DNA from: RGIG5579 sp045544655
Lineage (GTDB): Bacteria > Bacillota > Clostridia > Oscillospirales > SIG627
Length of the DNA stretch: 13,971 bases
Assembly (NCBI GenBank): GCA_045544655.1
Contig: JAZPZL010000252.1
Location: forward strand, 1-13,971
Reading direction: 5' to 3'
Shown here: one piece after another, positions 6,223 through 12,436 of the stretch
Layout of the letters: the number at the start of each line of letters is the position of its first letter
How positions within the stretch are numbered: the first letter of the stretch is position 1
Position numbers and translations under genes: made by a program
Notes under the pieces: model-generated
Told to the model about the DNA's origin: nothing
Seen by the model: the letters and a program-made list of their open reading frames with translations, nothing else
Database searches by the model: none

Positions 6223-7470
6223 TTATTTTATTACTCCGCTGCTTAAAAGTCGAAGCAGAGTCAAACGATTCCGAACCATGGGAGCATATTTTAACAGCTT
6301 TTCTTCAAGCTCCTCCACAACGCCGATATCGGCCAGAGAAGCCTTTACTCCACCCTTTTGGAACAAATCCTCGAGCTGTTCTATAGATGGCAGATGTTGA
6401 AGAACTTCAGCGATTTTCGTAAAATTCATTCTCACATTTTCCGCTGTAATACCTTCTGCCGCATCCACTTCATTTTCTTTTACGATCTCATTTGATTTTT
6501 CATTTCCGAAAACGGAAGAGATCAAGTCCAGAGAATACGGTTCGTAATCGTGAAAATTCAAATGATCCTTATATAGAAGCTCTTGATACTTTTTCATTAC
6601 CATCAGCGTTCCCACACCGACCTTTTCACCGTGCAAAGCATCAGAGTGAACACCCAGACCGCACGGTTCCATCTCAATCAGATGAGAGATATGATGCTCT
6701 GCTCCGGAAGCAGGTCGGGAGTTACCGATCATTTGCATAGCAAGACCCGAGAGTAAAAGCCCAAAAATCAGGGATTCATAAGCACTTTCTTCGCCCTCAA
6801 GAATTCCTTCCAAAGCTTTTAAAGACGCTTCGATTGCCTCCATGGTAAGATCGGCAATTCGTTGGCAATAATACTCATTTTTCAGTATTTTACCAAAGGT
6901 CCAATCGGAAAGAGCTACGTATTTTCCGATCATATCTCCAAATCCGGATTTTGCCAGACGAAGCGGCGCATTTTTGACAATCTCAAGATCCGCTACAACG
7001 ATCTTAGGAGCTACTGCAGTCAGGGTCTTCTTACAGCCGTGCCAGGTCATTGCCGCAACGGAAGAACAGAAACCGTCAACGCTGGCGGCAGTAGGGCAGG
7101 AAACGAATTCCTTGTGCTGAGAATAAGCGCAATATCGGGTAATGTCGTGAACCGTTCCCGATCCGATCGCGATCAGAATCTGTGCTTTCTCGGGGAGCCT
7201 TTCCAGCAAAAAGTCAACACCGTGCTCATTTGCATGCAGATCCGTGGCAGGTAGAATCACCTCAGCATCCACTGCGGGGTGTCTGTCGCTGGTCGCCTGA
7301 TACGTATTTTCATCGTAAACGGCTACGGTATAGCCGGAAAGGGAATAGGCCTTCATATAATCAGAAAGCTTGAATAACGCACCTTTTTCCACAACGCAAA
7401 ACTCAGTAACGAGCTCGTGTTTTTTTCCGCAGGAGCAAAGTCCGCGATAATCCTTGCTATCAAACGTCAT
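6223..7470 (-). CDS. araM: sn-Glycerol-1-phosphate dehydrogenase, AraM type
   Basis: Interconverts dihydroxyacetone phosphate and sn-glycerol 1-phosphate with NAD(P)(H). It belongs to the iron-containing-alcohol-dehydrogenase-like superfamily. The 415 residues show the N-terminal GLCSCGKKHEL, the nucleotide-binding GSGTVHDITRY (103-113), PTAASVDGFCSSVAAM (126-141) and GFGDMIGKY (176-184). The metal-site candidates are Asp179, the His cluster in SGAEHHISH (255-263) and His280 in LHGEKVGVG. The ATG at 7470 overlaps the araD stop as ATGA, with AGGGG 8 nt upstream. The longer GTG start at 7479 has no room for a ribosome binding site. Bacillus subtilis AraM is the characterised bacterial relative and also sits in an arabinose operon. 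Tight coupling to araD suggests shared regulation by the divergent DeoR gene. Confidence 0.88.
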   Translation of the reverse strand: MTFDSKDYRGLCSCGKKHELVTEFCVVEKGALFKLSDYMKAYSLSGYTVAVYDENTYQATSDRHPAVDAEVILPATDLHANEHGVDFLLERLPEKAQILIAIGSGTVHDITRYCAYSQHKEFVSCPTAASVDGFCSSVAAMTWHGCKKTLTAVAPKIVVADLEIVKNAPLRLAKSGFGDMIGKYVALSDWTFGKILKNEYYCQRIADLTMEAIEASLKALEGILEGEESAYESLIFGLLLSGLAMQMIGNSRPASGAEHHISHLIEMEPCGLGVHSDALHGEKVGVGTLMVMKKYQELLYKDHLNFHDYEPYSLDLISSVFGNEKSNEIVKENEVDAAEGITAENVRMNFTKIAEVLQHLPSIEQLEDLFQKGGVKASLADIGVVEELEEKLLKYAPMVRNRLTLLRLLSSGVIK

Positions 7471-8165
7471 TTGATCCACCCCTTTTGTCCGTAGCTAGCA
7501 TTTGCACCGTGTTTCCGCAAATAATGCTTATCAAGAAGCTCCTGCTGGAGGACTGCTTCCGGATTCAACTGCAGTGTATTCCACGCCAAAAAAGCCACTT
7601 CTTCCAATACAATTGCGTTTTCAACGGATTTCATAGCGTTCTTTCCCCAAGTAAACGGACCGTGGGATTGAACCAAAACGCCGGGAATTGCATTGGGATC
7701 AAGGTTCTTAAAGGTTTCAACGATTACGTTTCCGGTTTCTCCTTCGTAGTTACCGTTGATCTCTTCCGCCGTCATTTTCCGTGTCACGGGAATAGTACCG
7801 TAGAAATTATCGGCGTGGGTAGTACCAAGCGCGGGAACGGGAATTCCTGCTTGAGAAAAGATGGTTGCCCATCTGGAATGGGTATGAGTAACACCGCCGA
7901 TCTCAGGAAACGCTTTGTATAAAGCCAAATGCGTATCCAGATCAGACGAAGGATTCAGATCACCCTCAACTCTGTTGCCGTTCAGGTCAACCACAACCAT
8001 ATCATTCGCAGACATCATTCCGTAATCAACTCCGGACGGCTTTATCACAACCAGACCTTTTTCGCGGTCAATTTCCGATACGTTTCCCCAAGTCAACACG
8101 ACCAGACCACTGTTTTTGAGTGAAACATTGGCTTCGTAAACTCTTTTCTTCATTTCTTCCAACAT
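7467..8165 (-). CDS. araD: L-ribulose-5-phosphate 4-epimerase
   Basis: Converts L-ribulose 5-phosphate to D-xylulose 5-phosphate, linking L-arabinose or L-ribulose metabolism to the pentose phosphate pathway. The 232 residues match the family (231 in E. coli). Metal and catalytic residues are visible: Asp75 in SSDLDTH, His94 and His96 in VTHTHSRWA, Asp119 in TTHADNFYG, His168 in SHGPFTWG, and Tyr225 in the C-terminal KHGANASYGQ. The ATG at 8165 has AGAGGTG 5 nt upstream and a consensus promoter. No araA or araB is present, so its substrate must be made elsewhere in the genome or arrive already phosphorylated. UlaF or SgbE type epimerases are close relatives and cannot be fully excluded. It overlaps araM by 4 nt. 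Confidence 0.92.
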   Translation of the reverse strand: MLEEMKKRVYEANVSLKNSGLVVLTWGNVSEIDREKGLVVIKPSGVDYGMMSANDMVVVDLNGNRVEGDLNPSSDLDTHLALYKAFPEIGGVTHTHSRWATIFSQAGIPVPALGTTHADNFYGTIPVTRKMTAEEINGNYEGETGNVIVETFKNLDPNAIPGVLVQSHGPFTWGKNAMKSVENAIVLEEVAFLAWNTLQLNPEAVLQQELLDKHYLRKHGANASYGQKGWIK

Positions 8166-8178
8166 AAAAACACCTCTA

Positions 8179-8206
8179 TTGACATTTAAATACTTTCAAG
8201 TATAAT
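8179..8206 (+). promoter_or_regulatory. Sigma-A promoter of the first DeoR regulator
   Basis: TTGACA (8179-8184), 16-nt spacer, TATAAT (8201-8206). It gives a leader of about 64 nt before the ATG at 8277. Its -10 box overlaps the divergent araD -10 box in the self-complementary TATAATTATA (8201-8210). Confidence 0.75.
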
Positions 8207-8232
8207 TATATAAAATGCGCGTTTTCAATCAA
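8205..8232 (-). promoter_or_regulatory. Sigma-A promoter of araD-araM
   Basis: Minus strand: TTGATT (8232-8227), 16-nt spacer, TATAAT (8210-8205). It fully interlocks with the divergent DeoR promoter, so RNA polymerase should not occupy both at once. Confidence 0.65.
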
Positions 8233-8243
8233 GTGTTGGCGCA
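8216..8243. promoter_or_regulatory. Candidate operator dyad in the araD/deoR divergent region
   Basis: TGCGC (8216-8220) and its reverse complement GCGCA (8239-8243) are 18 bp apart and flank the araD -35 box. This is a possible binding site for the adjacent DeoR protein. The arms are only 5 bp, so the call is tentative. Confidence 0.3.
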
Positions 8244-8276
8244 AATTTAGAGAAATGAGCAAATTCGTGTTTTAAA

Positions 8277-9011
8277 ATGAGCATAACAAGCAGGCAACAG
8301 CAAATTCTCGATTTATTAAACGAGCGCTCTTACATAACTGTCCGGGAGCTATCTGAACTCACCTTCACCTCTGCCTCCAGTATCCGCCGGGATCTTGCTT
8401 TTCTGCAGGATAACGGCTTATTGCAACGGACTCACGGTGGGGCTTCCGCTTTGGAGCCTCTGCGGAATGTAGCGAGCTTTCACGATCGTATGAAGAGAAA
8501 CGTAAAGGAAAAGCGCATCATTGCGCAAAAAGCATCCCGCTTCCTAAAGGATGGACAAACCATTCTGCTGGATAGCTCCAGCACCGTCCAGTTTCTTCTT
8601 ACTTACATTGCAAAGCATCAGGGAATCACCGTTTTTACCAACAACCTTTCCACAGCCATCCGATCCATTGAGCTTGGTATCAATACCCATTGTCTGGGCG
8701 GTCATTCCTTTGATGGAGGATTGGTCTTATCAGGAACGGAAACTTACCGAACCCTCTCCGAGATCACGGTGGATATTCTTTTCTTCTCATCCCAATCCAT
8801 TTCCGAAGAGGGTGTGATCTCCGATTCCACCGAAGAAGAAAATTTTGCCCGAAAGCTTATGCTGAAATCTTCAAAATACAAAGTCTTTCTTTGCGACAAC
8901 AGCAAATTTCATTCAAGCTCTACGTATAAGCTTTGCAGTACCGGCGAAGTGGATTGTCTCGTCAGTGATAGGGAAGAGACAGATCTGTCCTTTCAATGTA
9001 CACTGATCTAA
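8277..9011 (+). CDS. DeoR/GlpR-family transcriptional regulator (first copy)
   Basis: 244-residue sugar-phosphate-responsive repressor type. The N-terminal DeoR helix-turn-helix occupies about 5-55 (RQQQILDLLNE, then SASSIRRDLAFL, ending in the family-typical QRTHGG). The C-terminal effector domain carries the phosphate-binding DSSST loop (99-103), FTNN, and the DILFFSSQS ... EEGVISDSTEEE segment. It is divergent from araD-araM, with interlocked promoters, so it most likely controls them and itself in response to a phosphorylated sugar or polyol. The ATG at 8277 has only a weak ribosome binding site (AGAGAAATGAG about 15-25 nt upstream). A 6-codon ORF ends 1 nt before it, so reinitiation is possible. 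The second DeoR (11691-12389) is the same subtype. Confidence 0.92.
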   Translation: MSITSRQQQILDLLNERSYITVRELSELTFTSASSIRRDLAFLQDNGLLQRTHGGASALEPLRNVASFHDRMKRNVKEKRIIAQKASRFLKDGQTILLDSSSTVQFLLTYIAKHQGITVFTNNLSTAIRSIELGINTHCLGGHSFDGGLVLSGTETYRTLSEITVDILFFSSQSISEEGVISDSTEEENFARKLMLKSSKYKVFLCDNSKFHSSSTYKLCSTGEVDCLVSDREETDLSFQCTLI

Positions 9012-9068
9012 ATATCTAAACTTTACAGCATAATTTTTAATTTTGGAGGATCTTGTTTTGTTAGATAT
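9012..9068. repeat. Inverted repeat with an orphan ribosome binding site
   Basis: ATATCTAA (9012-9019) and TTAGATAT (9061-9068) form a perfect 8-bp inverted repeat just after the first DeoR stop. The loop contains GGAGG (9045-9049), 8 nt before a TTG at 9058. It has no U-run and is not a standard terminator. The ORF from that TTG runs antisense into the glycerophosphodiesterase gene and is not credible. Confidence 0.4.
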
Positions 9069-9080
9069 GATATGCTTCTT

Positions 9081-9860
9081 TCAACGGTGCAACCGCATCT
9101 CCCTGAGAACACGTAATGCGACCTCAGGGTCATTGCCTGTAATATTGTCACAGTCATATTGCACACATCTGCGCACATCCTCTTCCGTATCCGCACAGAA
9201 AAGCCATGCAAGAATGCCACGGGATTTGGCAAATACCACATCCTTTTGGATGGACTCTTCTGTGCAGTCTTTCCAGCCGATTGGGATTCCCATACCAAAC
9301 ATACAGTCATAGGTTTCCTCTGTAAAGTTTTTCATGTATCTTCCCGGAAAACCTTGGCACCGCATATGCGGATAAGTCTTTTTGGTATACCGAATGATCT
9401 CCGCATCGAAGCAAGCGATCACTGAACGCCCCTCTAGACCGAAACGTTGGAGCGCATTCACGGTTTTATCCACCGCTTCACACGTCATGTCCTTGATCTC
9501 CACATTCAGCAAAAGCTTGTTATACTTTGCCGCCAGTTTTAACACTTCTTCCAGGGTGGGGATCGGTGTTCCCATAAACTGCGCACCAGATTTACAGCCA
9601 AAGTCAAAACTTTTTAATTCCTGCAGTGTGTAATCTCTGGTCAGTCCCTCATGGTCAGAGGTTCGGTCGATGGTGTTATCGTGGATCACCACGGGAACAC
9701 CATCCTTTGTGATGTTCACATCACACTCAATCAGGTCGACCCCCAGATCAATAGCCGCAGCAAAAGAAATCAATGTATTTTCAGGGTATTTCGCTTTGAT
9801 GCCTCTGTGTCCCAGAACCGGAATATGATTCTGTCTTTTGTACCACAACAGGTCTTCCAT
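9081..9860 (-). CDS. Glycerophosphodiester phosphodiesterase (cytoplasmic, UgpQ-like)
   Basis: Hydrolyses glycerophosphodiesters to glycerol phosphate and an alcohol. The 259-residue TIM-barrel shows the full GDPD active site: His18-Arg19 in LGHRG, Glu27-Asn28 in YPENTL, Glu45 and Asp47 in IECDVN, His60 in VVIHDNTIDRT, and Glu121/Lys123 in NVEIKD. No signal peptide is present, so it acts inside the cell. The ATG at 9860 has AAGGAG 7 nt upstream. The TTG start two codons earlier sits only 1 nt from that site. It is the last gene of a three-gene unit and starts 11 nt after the epimerase stop. It is convergent with the first DeoR gene, with no clear terminator in between. Confidence 0.92.
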   Translation of the reverse strand: MEDLLWYKRQNHIPVLGHRGIKAKYPENTLISFAAAIDLGVDLIECDVNITKDGVPVVIHDNTIDRTSDHEGLTRDYTLQELKSFDFGCKSGAQFMGTPIPTLEEVLKLAAKYNKLLLNVEIKDMTCEAVDKTVNALQRFGLEGRSVIACFDAEIIRYTKKTYPHMRCQGFPGRYMKNFTEETYDCMFGMGIPIGWKDCTEESIQKDVVFAKSRGILAWLFCADTEEDVRRCVQYDCDNITGNDPEVALRVLREMRLHR

Positions 9861-9871
9861 AGTCAAGCTCC

Positions 9872-10546
9872 TTACTTTCCAATTATGTTTCTAAGTTTTG
9901 CAATATTCTCGGACAAAGAACCCATCTTTGAAAAAACGCTGGAAGAGCCTGCCACAAAAATGTCCGCTCCCACCTCACACATCCGTTTTGCGTTTTCAAA
10001 GCTGACATTGCCATCCACTTCAATCTCAATGTGAGAATATCCGCCACCATCCAGATACTGCCGAAGTCTGCGAATCTTATTTAATGTGGATTCAATCAAC
10101 GCCTGTCCGGCAAAGCCGGGGTTTACTGTCATAATCAGTACTCCGTCAATATCATCCAACACACTTTCCAATGCACAGATCGGCGTAGCTGGGTTGATGG
10201 CTACCATTGCTTTGCCGCCCCTTGCCCTTATCGCGCCCAGTGCCTTATTCAGATGTTGGCTTGCCTCATAGTGAACGGAAACATAATCTCCTTCCCCAAA
10301 AACGAACCAATCCAGCTTGCGCTCCGGGTCATTGACCATAAGATGAATATCCAGCGGCAGTTCTGTCTTTTCCTTCAGCTGCTTCACAAAGTCTGTGCCC
10401 AAAGTGTAGTTCTGCACAAAGGTCCCGTCCATAATATCAATATGTAGCAGGTCCGCGCCGCTATTTTCCAATTCCGTAAGGCAAGCATCCATTGCGAACA
10501 GAGGCGCACACATCACAGACGGCGCAATTTTTTTCGTTCTTTTCAT
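9872..10546 (-). CDS. Ribulose-phosphate / allulose-6-phosphate 3-epimerase family enzyme
   Basis: TIM-barrel 3-epimerase of 224 residues, either Rpe (D-ribulose-5-P to D-xylulose-5-P) or the related AlsE (D-allulose-6-P to D-fructose-6-P). Active-site residues are present: Ser10 in IAPSVMC, His35 and Asp37 in LHIDIMDG, His68 in LDIHLMV, and Asp178 in IEVDGN. The phosphate loop follows at VAGSSSVF (198-205). PSVMC and MTVNPGFAGQ resemble AlsE slightly more than typical Rpe. A housekeeping rpe is expected elsewhere, so this is probably a pathway-specific copy. The ATG at 10546 has GGAG 7 nt upstream and starts 1 nt after the dehydrogenase stop. Confidence 0.85.
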   Translation of the reverse strand: MKRTKKIAPSVMCAPLFAMDACLTELENSGADLLHIDIMDGTFVQNYTLGTDFVKQLKEKTELPLDIHLMVNDPERKLDWFVFGEGDYVSVHYEASQHLNKALGAIRARGGKAMVAINPATPICALESVLDDIDGVLIMTVNPGFAGQALIESTLNKIRRLRQYLDGGGYSHIEIEVDGNVSFENAKRMCEVGADIFVAGSSSVFSKMGSLSENIAKLRNIIGK

Positions 10547-10547
10547 T

Positions 10548-11546
10548 TTATTTCTCCATTGTCAGAATCACTTTATTAAAAAACTCCGTTCTGTTTTTCA
10601 TCATCTCAAACGCAGCATTCACTTCTTCAAGTGGAAATTTATGCGTAATTAAAGGCTTTACATTTATTTTCCCATCTGCCATTGCCTGCAAACCTTCCAG
10701 CCAATCGTTCTGTTGATCGTTATAGGAAGAATTCCATGTGCCATACACTGTCAATTCTTTTCTTAGAATATGCCAATAAGTGTTCTGAGTCATTTGAATA
10801 TCTCTCGCAGGATTTCCCATAAGGACAACTTTTCCTCCCGGGGATACTGCTTCCAGGCACTTGCTTAGCGCATCAGAATGGCCCGTACCTTCCAGCACAC
10901 AGTTGATAGGTGTATCTTGCGTGTATTTTGCAAAACCCATCTTCTTGCATACGTCAATTTTTCTTTCATCCACATCGAAATAAAATACATTCCCCGCACC
11001 AAAAAGTTTTGCCCACTGACCTGCGATCAAGCCGATTGGCCCTGCACCAGAAATCAGCAGAGAGTCCCCCGCTTTTATATGTAACTTGCAAATAGCGTGC
11101 CGCGCCACGGAAACGGGCTCGCACATAGCTGCCTCATTATAACTCACACTCTCTGGTACAAGCAGGAGATTCCACCGCTTCACGGCAATATATTCGCTCA
11201 TGCCACCGTTTCGTCTTGAACCGTAATAGTCGTAGTTCTCACAGGTGGCATATTTTCCCTCCTTGCAGCTATTGCAGGAAAAACACGGAAGCAGCGGGAA
11301 CACTGCCACTTTTCTCCCCTCCAATTTCTTTTGCGGATCGCAAACCACCTTGCCGGCAAATTCATGACCGATCACCGTTGGAAAATGATAGGTGCCCTTG
11401 GTATAGACCCGAGGGATGTCGCTGCCGCAAACACCGCAGCTCTTCACCTCCACCAAGACTTCATCTTCTCCACATTCCGGCATAGGAATATCCTCATAAC
11501 GCAAGTCATTGACTCCGTGCAAATTAGCGCATTTCATTGTTTTCAT
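10548..11546 (-). CDS. Zinc-dependent polyol-phosphate dehydrogenase, GatD-like
   Basis: Medium-chain dehydrogenase of 332 residues, closest in my recognition to galactitol-1-phosphate 5-dehydrogenase (GatD). It oxidises a polyol phosphate to a ketose phosphate with NAD(P). Catalytic zinc ligands are Cys40 in GVCGSDIPR, His61-Glu62 in IGHEF, and Glu143. The structural zinc site is Cys88, Cys91, Cys94 and Cys102. The Rossmann motif GAGPIGL is at 167-173. YGSRRNGGMSEYI and ILRKELTVYGTW are GatD-like. TarJ (ribulose-5-P reductase) is a related alternative. The ATG at 11546 has AAGGA 9 nt upstream. The extension to 11606 is a hydrophobic stretch foreign to the family. It is the first gene of the three-gene unit. 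Confidence 0.85.
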   Translation of the reverse strand: MKTMKCANLHGVNDLRYEDIPMPECGEDEVLVEVKSCGVCGSDIPRVYTKGTYHFPTVIGHEFAGKVVCDPQKKLEGRKVAVFPLLPCFSCNSCKEGKYATCENYDYYGSRRNGGMSEYIAVKRWNLLLVPESVSYNEAAMCEPVSVARHAICKLHIKAGDSLLISGAGPIGLIAGQWAKLFGAGNVFYFDVDERKIDVCKKMGFAKYTQDTPINCVLEGTGHSDALSKCLEAVSPGGKVVLMGNPARDIQMTQNTYWHILRKELTVYGTWNSSYNDQQNDWLEGLQAMADGKINVKPLITHKFPLEEVNAAFEMMKNRTEFFNKVILTMEK

Positions 11547-11577
11547 AATACTCTTTCCTTTTCTTTTGATATATGCT

Positions 11578-11606
11578 ATGATAAGAAAAGCGAAAACAAA
11601 ACACAA
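11578..11606 (-). promoter_or_regulatory. Candidate promoter of the GatD-like operon
   Basis: Minus strand: TTGTGT (11606-11601), 17-nt spacer, TATCAT (11583-11578). The -10 is good and the -35 is weak, as expected for an activatable or regulated promoter. It faces the divergent second DeoR gene. Confidence 0.45.
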
Positions 11607-11670
11607 TACATGGCGGCATTATTGAGAAACAATCGCTTTTTATAATCACATTCAATCATATATGAAAACA
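11592..11670 (+). promoter_or_regulatory. Candidate DeoR operators: three GAAAACA-like direct repeats
   Basis: GAAAACA occurs at 11592-11598 and 11664-11670, with a related GAGAAACA at 11624-11631. The middle copy lies in the imperfect palindrome ATTG-AGAAA-CAAT (11621-11633). All lie between the divergent GatD-like operon and the second DeoR gene. TGTTTT-type repeats are known DeoR-family sites in Bacillota. Confidence 0.35.
11641..11646 (+). promoter_or_regulatory. -10 box candidate for the second DeoR gene
   Basis: TATAAT at 11641-11646, 44 bp before the ATG. No good -35 lies at 16-18 bp (TTGAGA at 11622 is only 13 bp away), so this promoter assignment is weak. Confidence 0.35.
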
Positions 11671-11690
11671 TTTGAAAGCAGGAGATACGA

Positions 11691-12389
11691 ATGTACAACT
11701 TAGAACGACAGGAACAAATCATACAAATATTGGAAACGAGCAAGTCAATCAGTGTAACGAAGCTGGCAGAATTGCTTTATGTCAGTCAACCCACAATCCG
11801 CCGGGATCTAACCAGTTTGGAGAAGCAAGGAAAGGTGCAGCGAACCCACGGAGGTGTAGTTCTTCGAAAAGTTTCTGATGCCGAGATCCCTTTGATCTTC
11901 CGAGAGGATCAAAATAATATCTCTAAAAAAGTAATTGCTGAAAAAGCTGCCAAGCTAATCCGTAATGGCGATGTTATTTTTCTCGACGCATCTTCCACCG
12001 TTTCCTATCTGATTCCCCATCTAGAGAAGCTACAAGATATTATCGTAGTTACAAGCAGTCCCAAAACTTCTATCAGGCTTGCGGAACGAAATATTAAAAA
12101 CTACTGCACCGGCGGTTTGCTCTTGAAACATTCCATTGCTTATGTTGGGAGTGAGGCCGAACATTTCATATCTAATATAAACGCAGATCTATTTTTCTTT
12201 TCCAGCAGAGGTTATACCGAAAATGGTATGATAACCGATTCCTCTGAGCAGGAAGTTATGGTCAAAAAGGCTATGCTGAAAAATGCTGAAAAGAGCTACT
12301 ATCTTTGTGATAGCAGCAAAAAGGGCAACAAATACGCCTTTAACATCTGCGCTGTTAAGGATATTGTTGATATCATCACTGAAATCTGA
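11691..12389 (+). CDS. DeoR/GlpR-family transcriptional regulator (second copy)
   Basis: 232-residue regulator with the DeoR helix-turn-helix at about 5-55 (RQEQIIQILE, QPTIRRDLTSLE, ending QRTHGG) and a sugar-phosphate effector domain with DASST at 99-103. It aligns with the first DeoR without gaps over at least 100 residues, and shares the FFSS ... E.G.I.DSSE.E ... ML pattern later on. The two are paralogues of one subtype. The ATG at 11691 has AGGAG 6 nt upstream. It is divergent from the GatD-like/epimerase/GDPD genes, so it is probably their regulator. A terminator shared with spoVAC follows. Confidence 0.93.
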   Translation: MYNLERQEQIIQILETSKSISVTKLAELLYVSQPTIRRDLTSLEKQGKVQRTHGGVVLRKVSDAEIPLIFREDQNNISKKVIAEKAAKLIRNGDVIFLDASSTVSYLIPHLEKLQDIIVVTSSPKTSIRLAERNIKNYCTGGLLLKHSIAYVGSEAEHFISNINADLFFFSSRGYTENGMITDSSEQEVMVKKAMLKNAEKSYYLCDSSKKGNKYAFNICAVKDIVDIITEI

Positions 12390-12394
12390 CCGTT

Positions 12395-12436
12395 AAAAGA
12401 CCGACTGTACCATATTAGGCACAGCCGGTCTTTTTT
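12395..12436. terminator. Bidirectional terminator between the second deoR and spoVAC
   Basis: A 13-bp stem (12396-12408 with 12421-12433), extendable inward by three pairs, has U-runs on both sides. In minus-strand RNA all pairs form (one G-U). In plus-strand RNA that pair is an A-C mismatch. The right flank overlaps the last base pairs of spoVAC. It blocks read-through from spoVAC towards the metabolic genes. Confidence 0.85.

Noticed and set aside
9043..9312. 89-aa plus-strand ORF following the first deoR, with a GGAGG site
   Set aside because: Beyond the first few codons it is antisense to the clearly coding glycerophosphodiesterase. The site is reported as an orphan signal instead of a gene.
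11610..11645. 11-codon ORF upstream of the second deoR as a leader peptide
   Set aside because: It has no ribosome binding site, shows no run of regulatory codons and overlaps the candidate -10 box, so it is most likely chance.
2801..12404. AAGACCGA at 2801-2808 and 12397-12404 as direct repeats bounding an inserted element
   Set aside because: It is only 8 bp, and both copies are inside terminator stems of different overall sequence. No integrase, transposase or longer repeat supports a mobile element.
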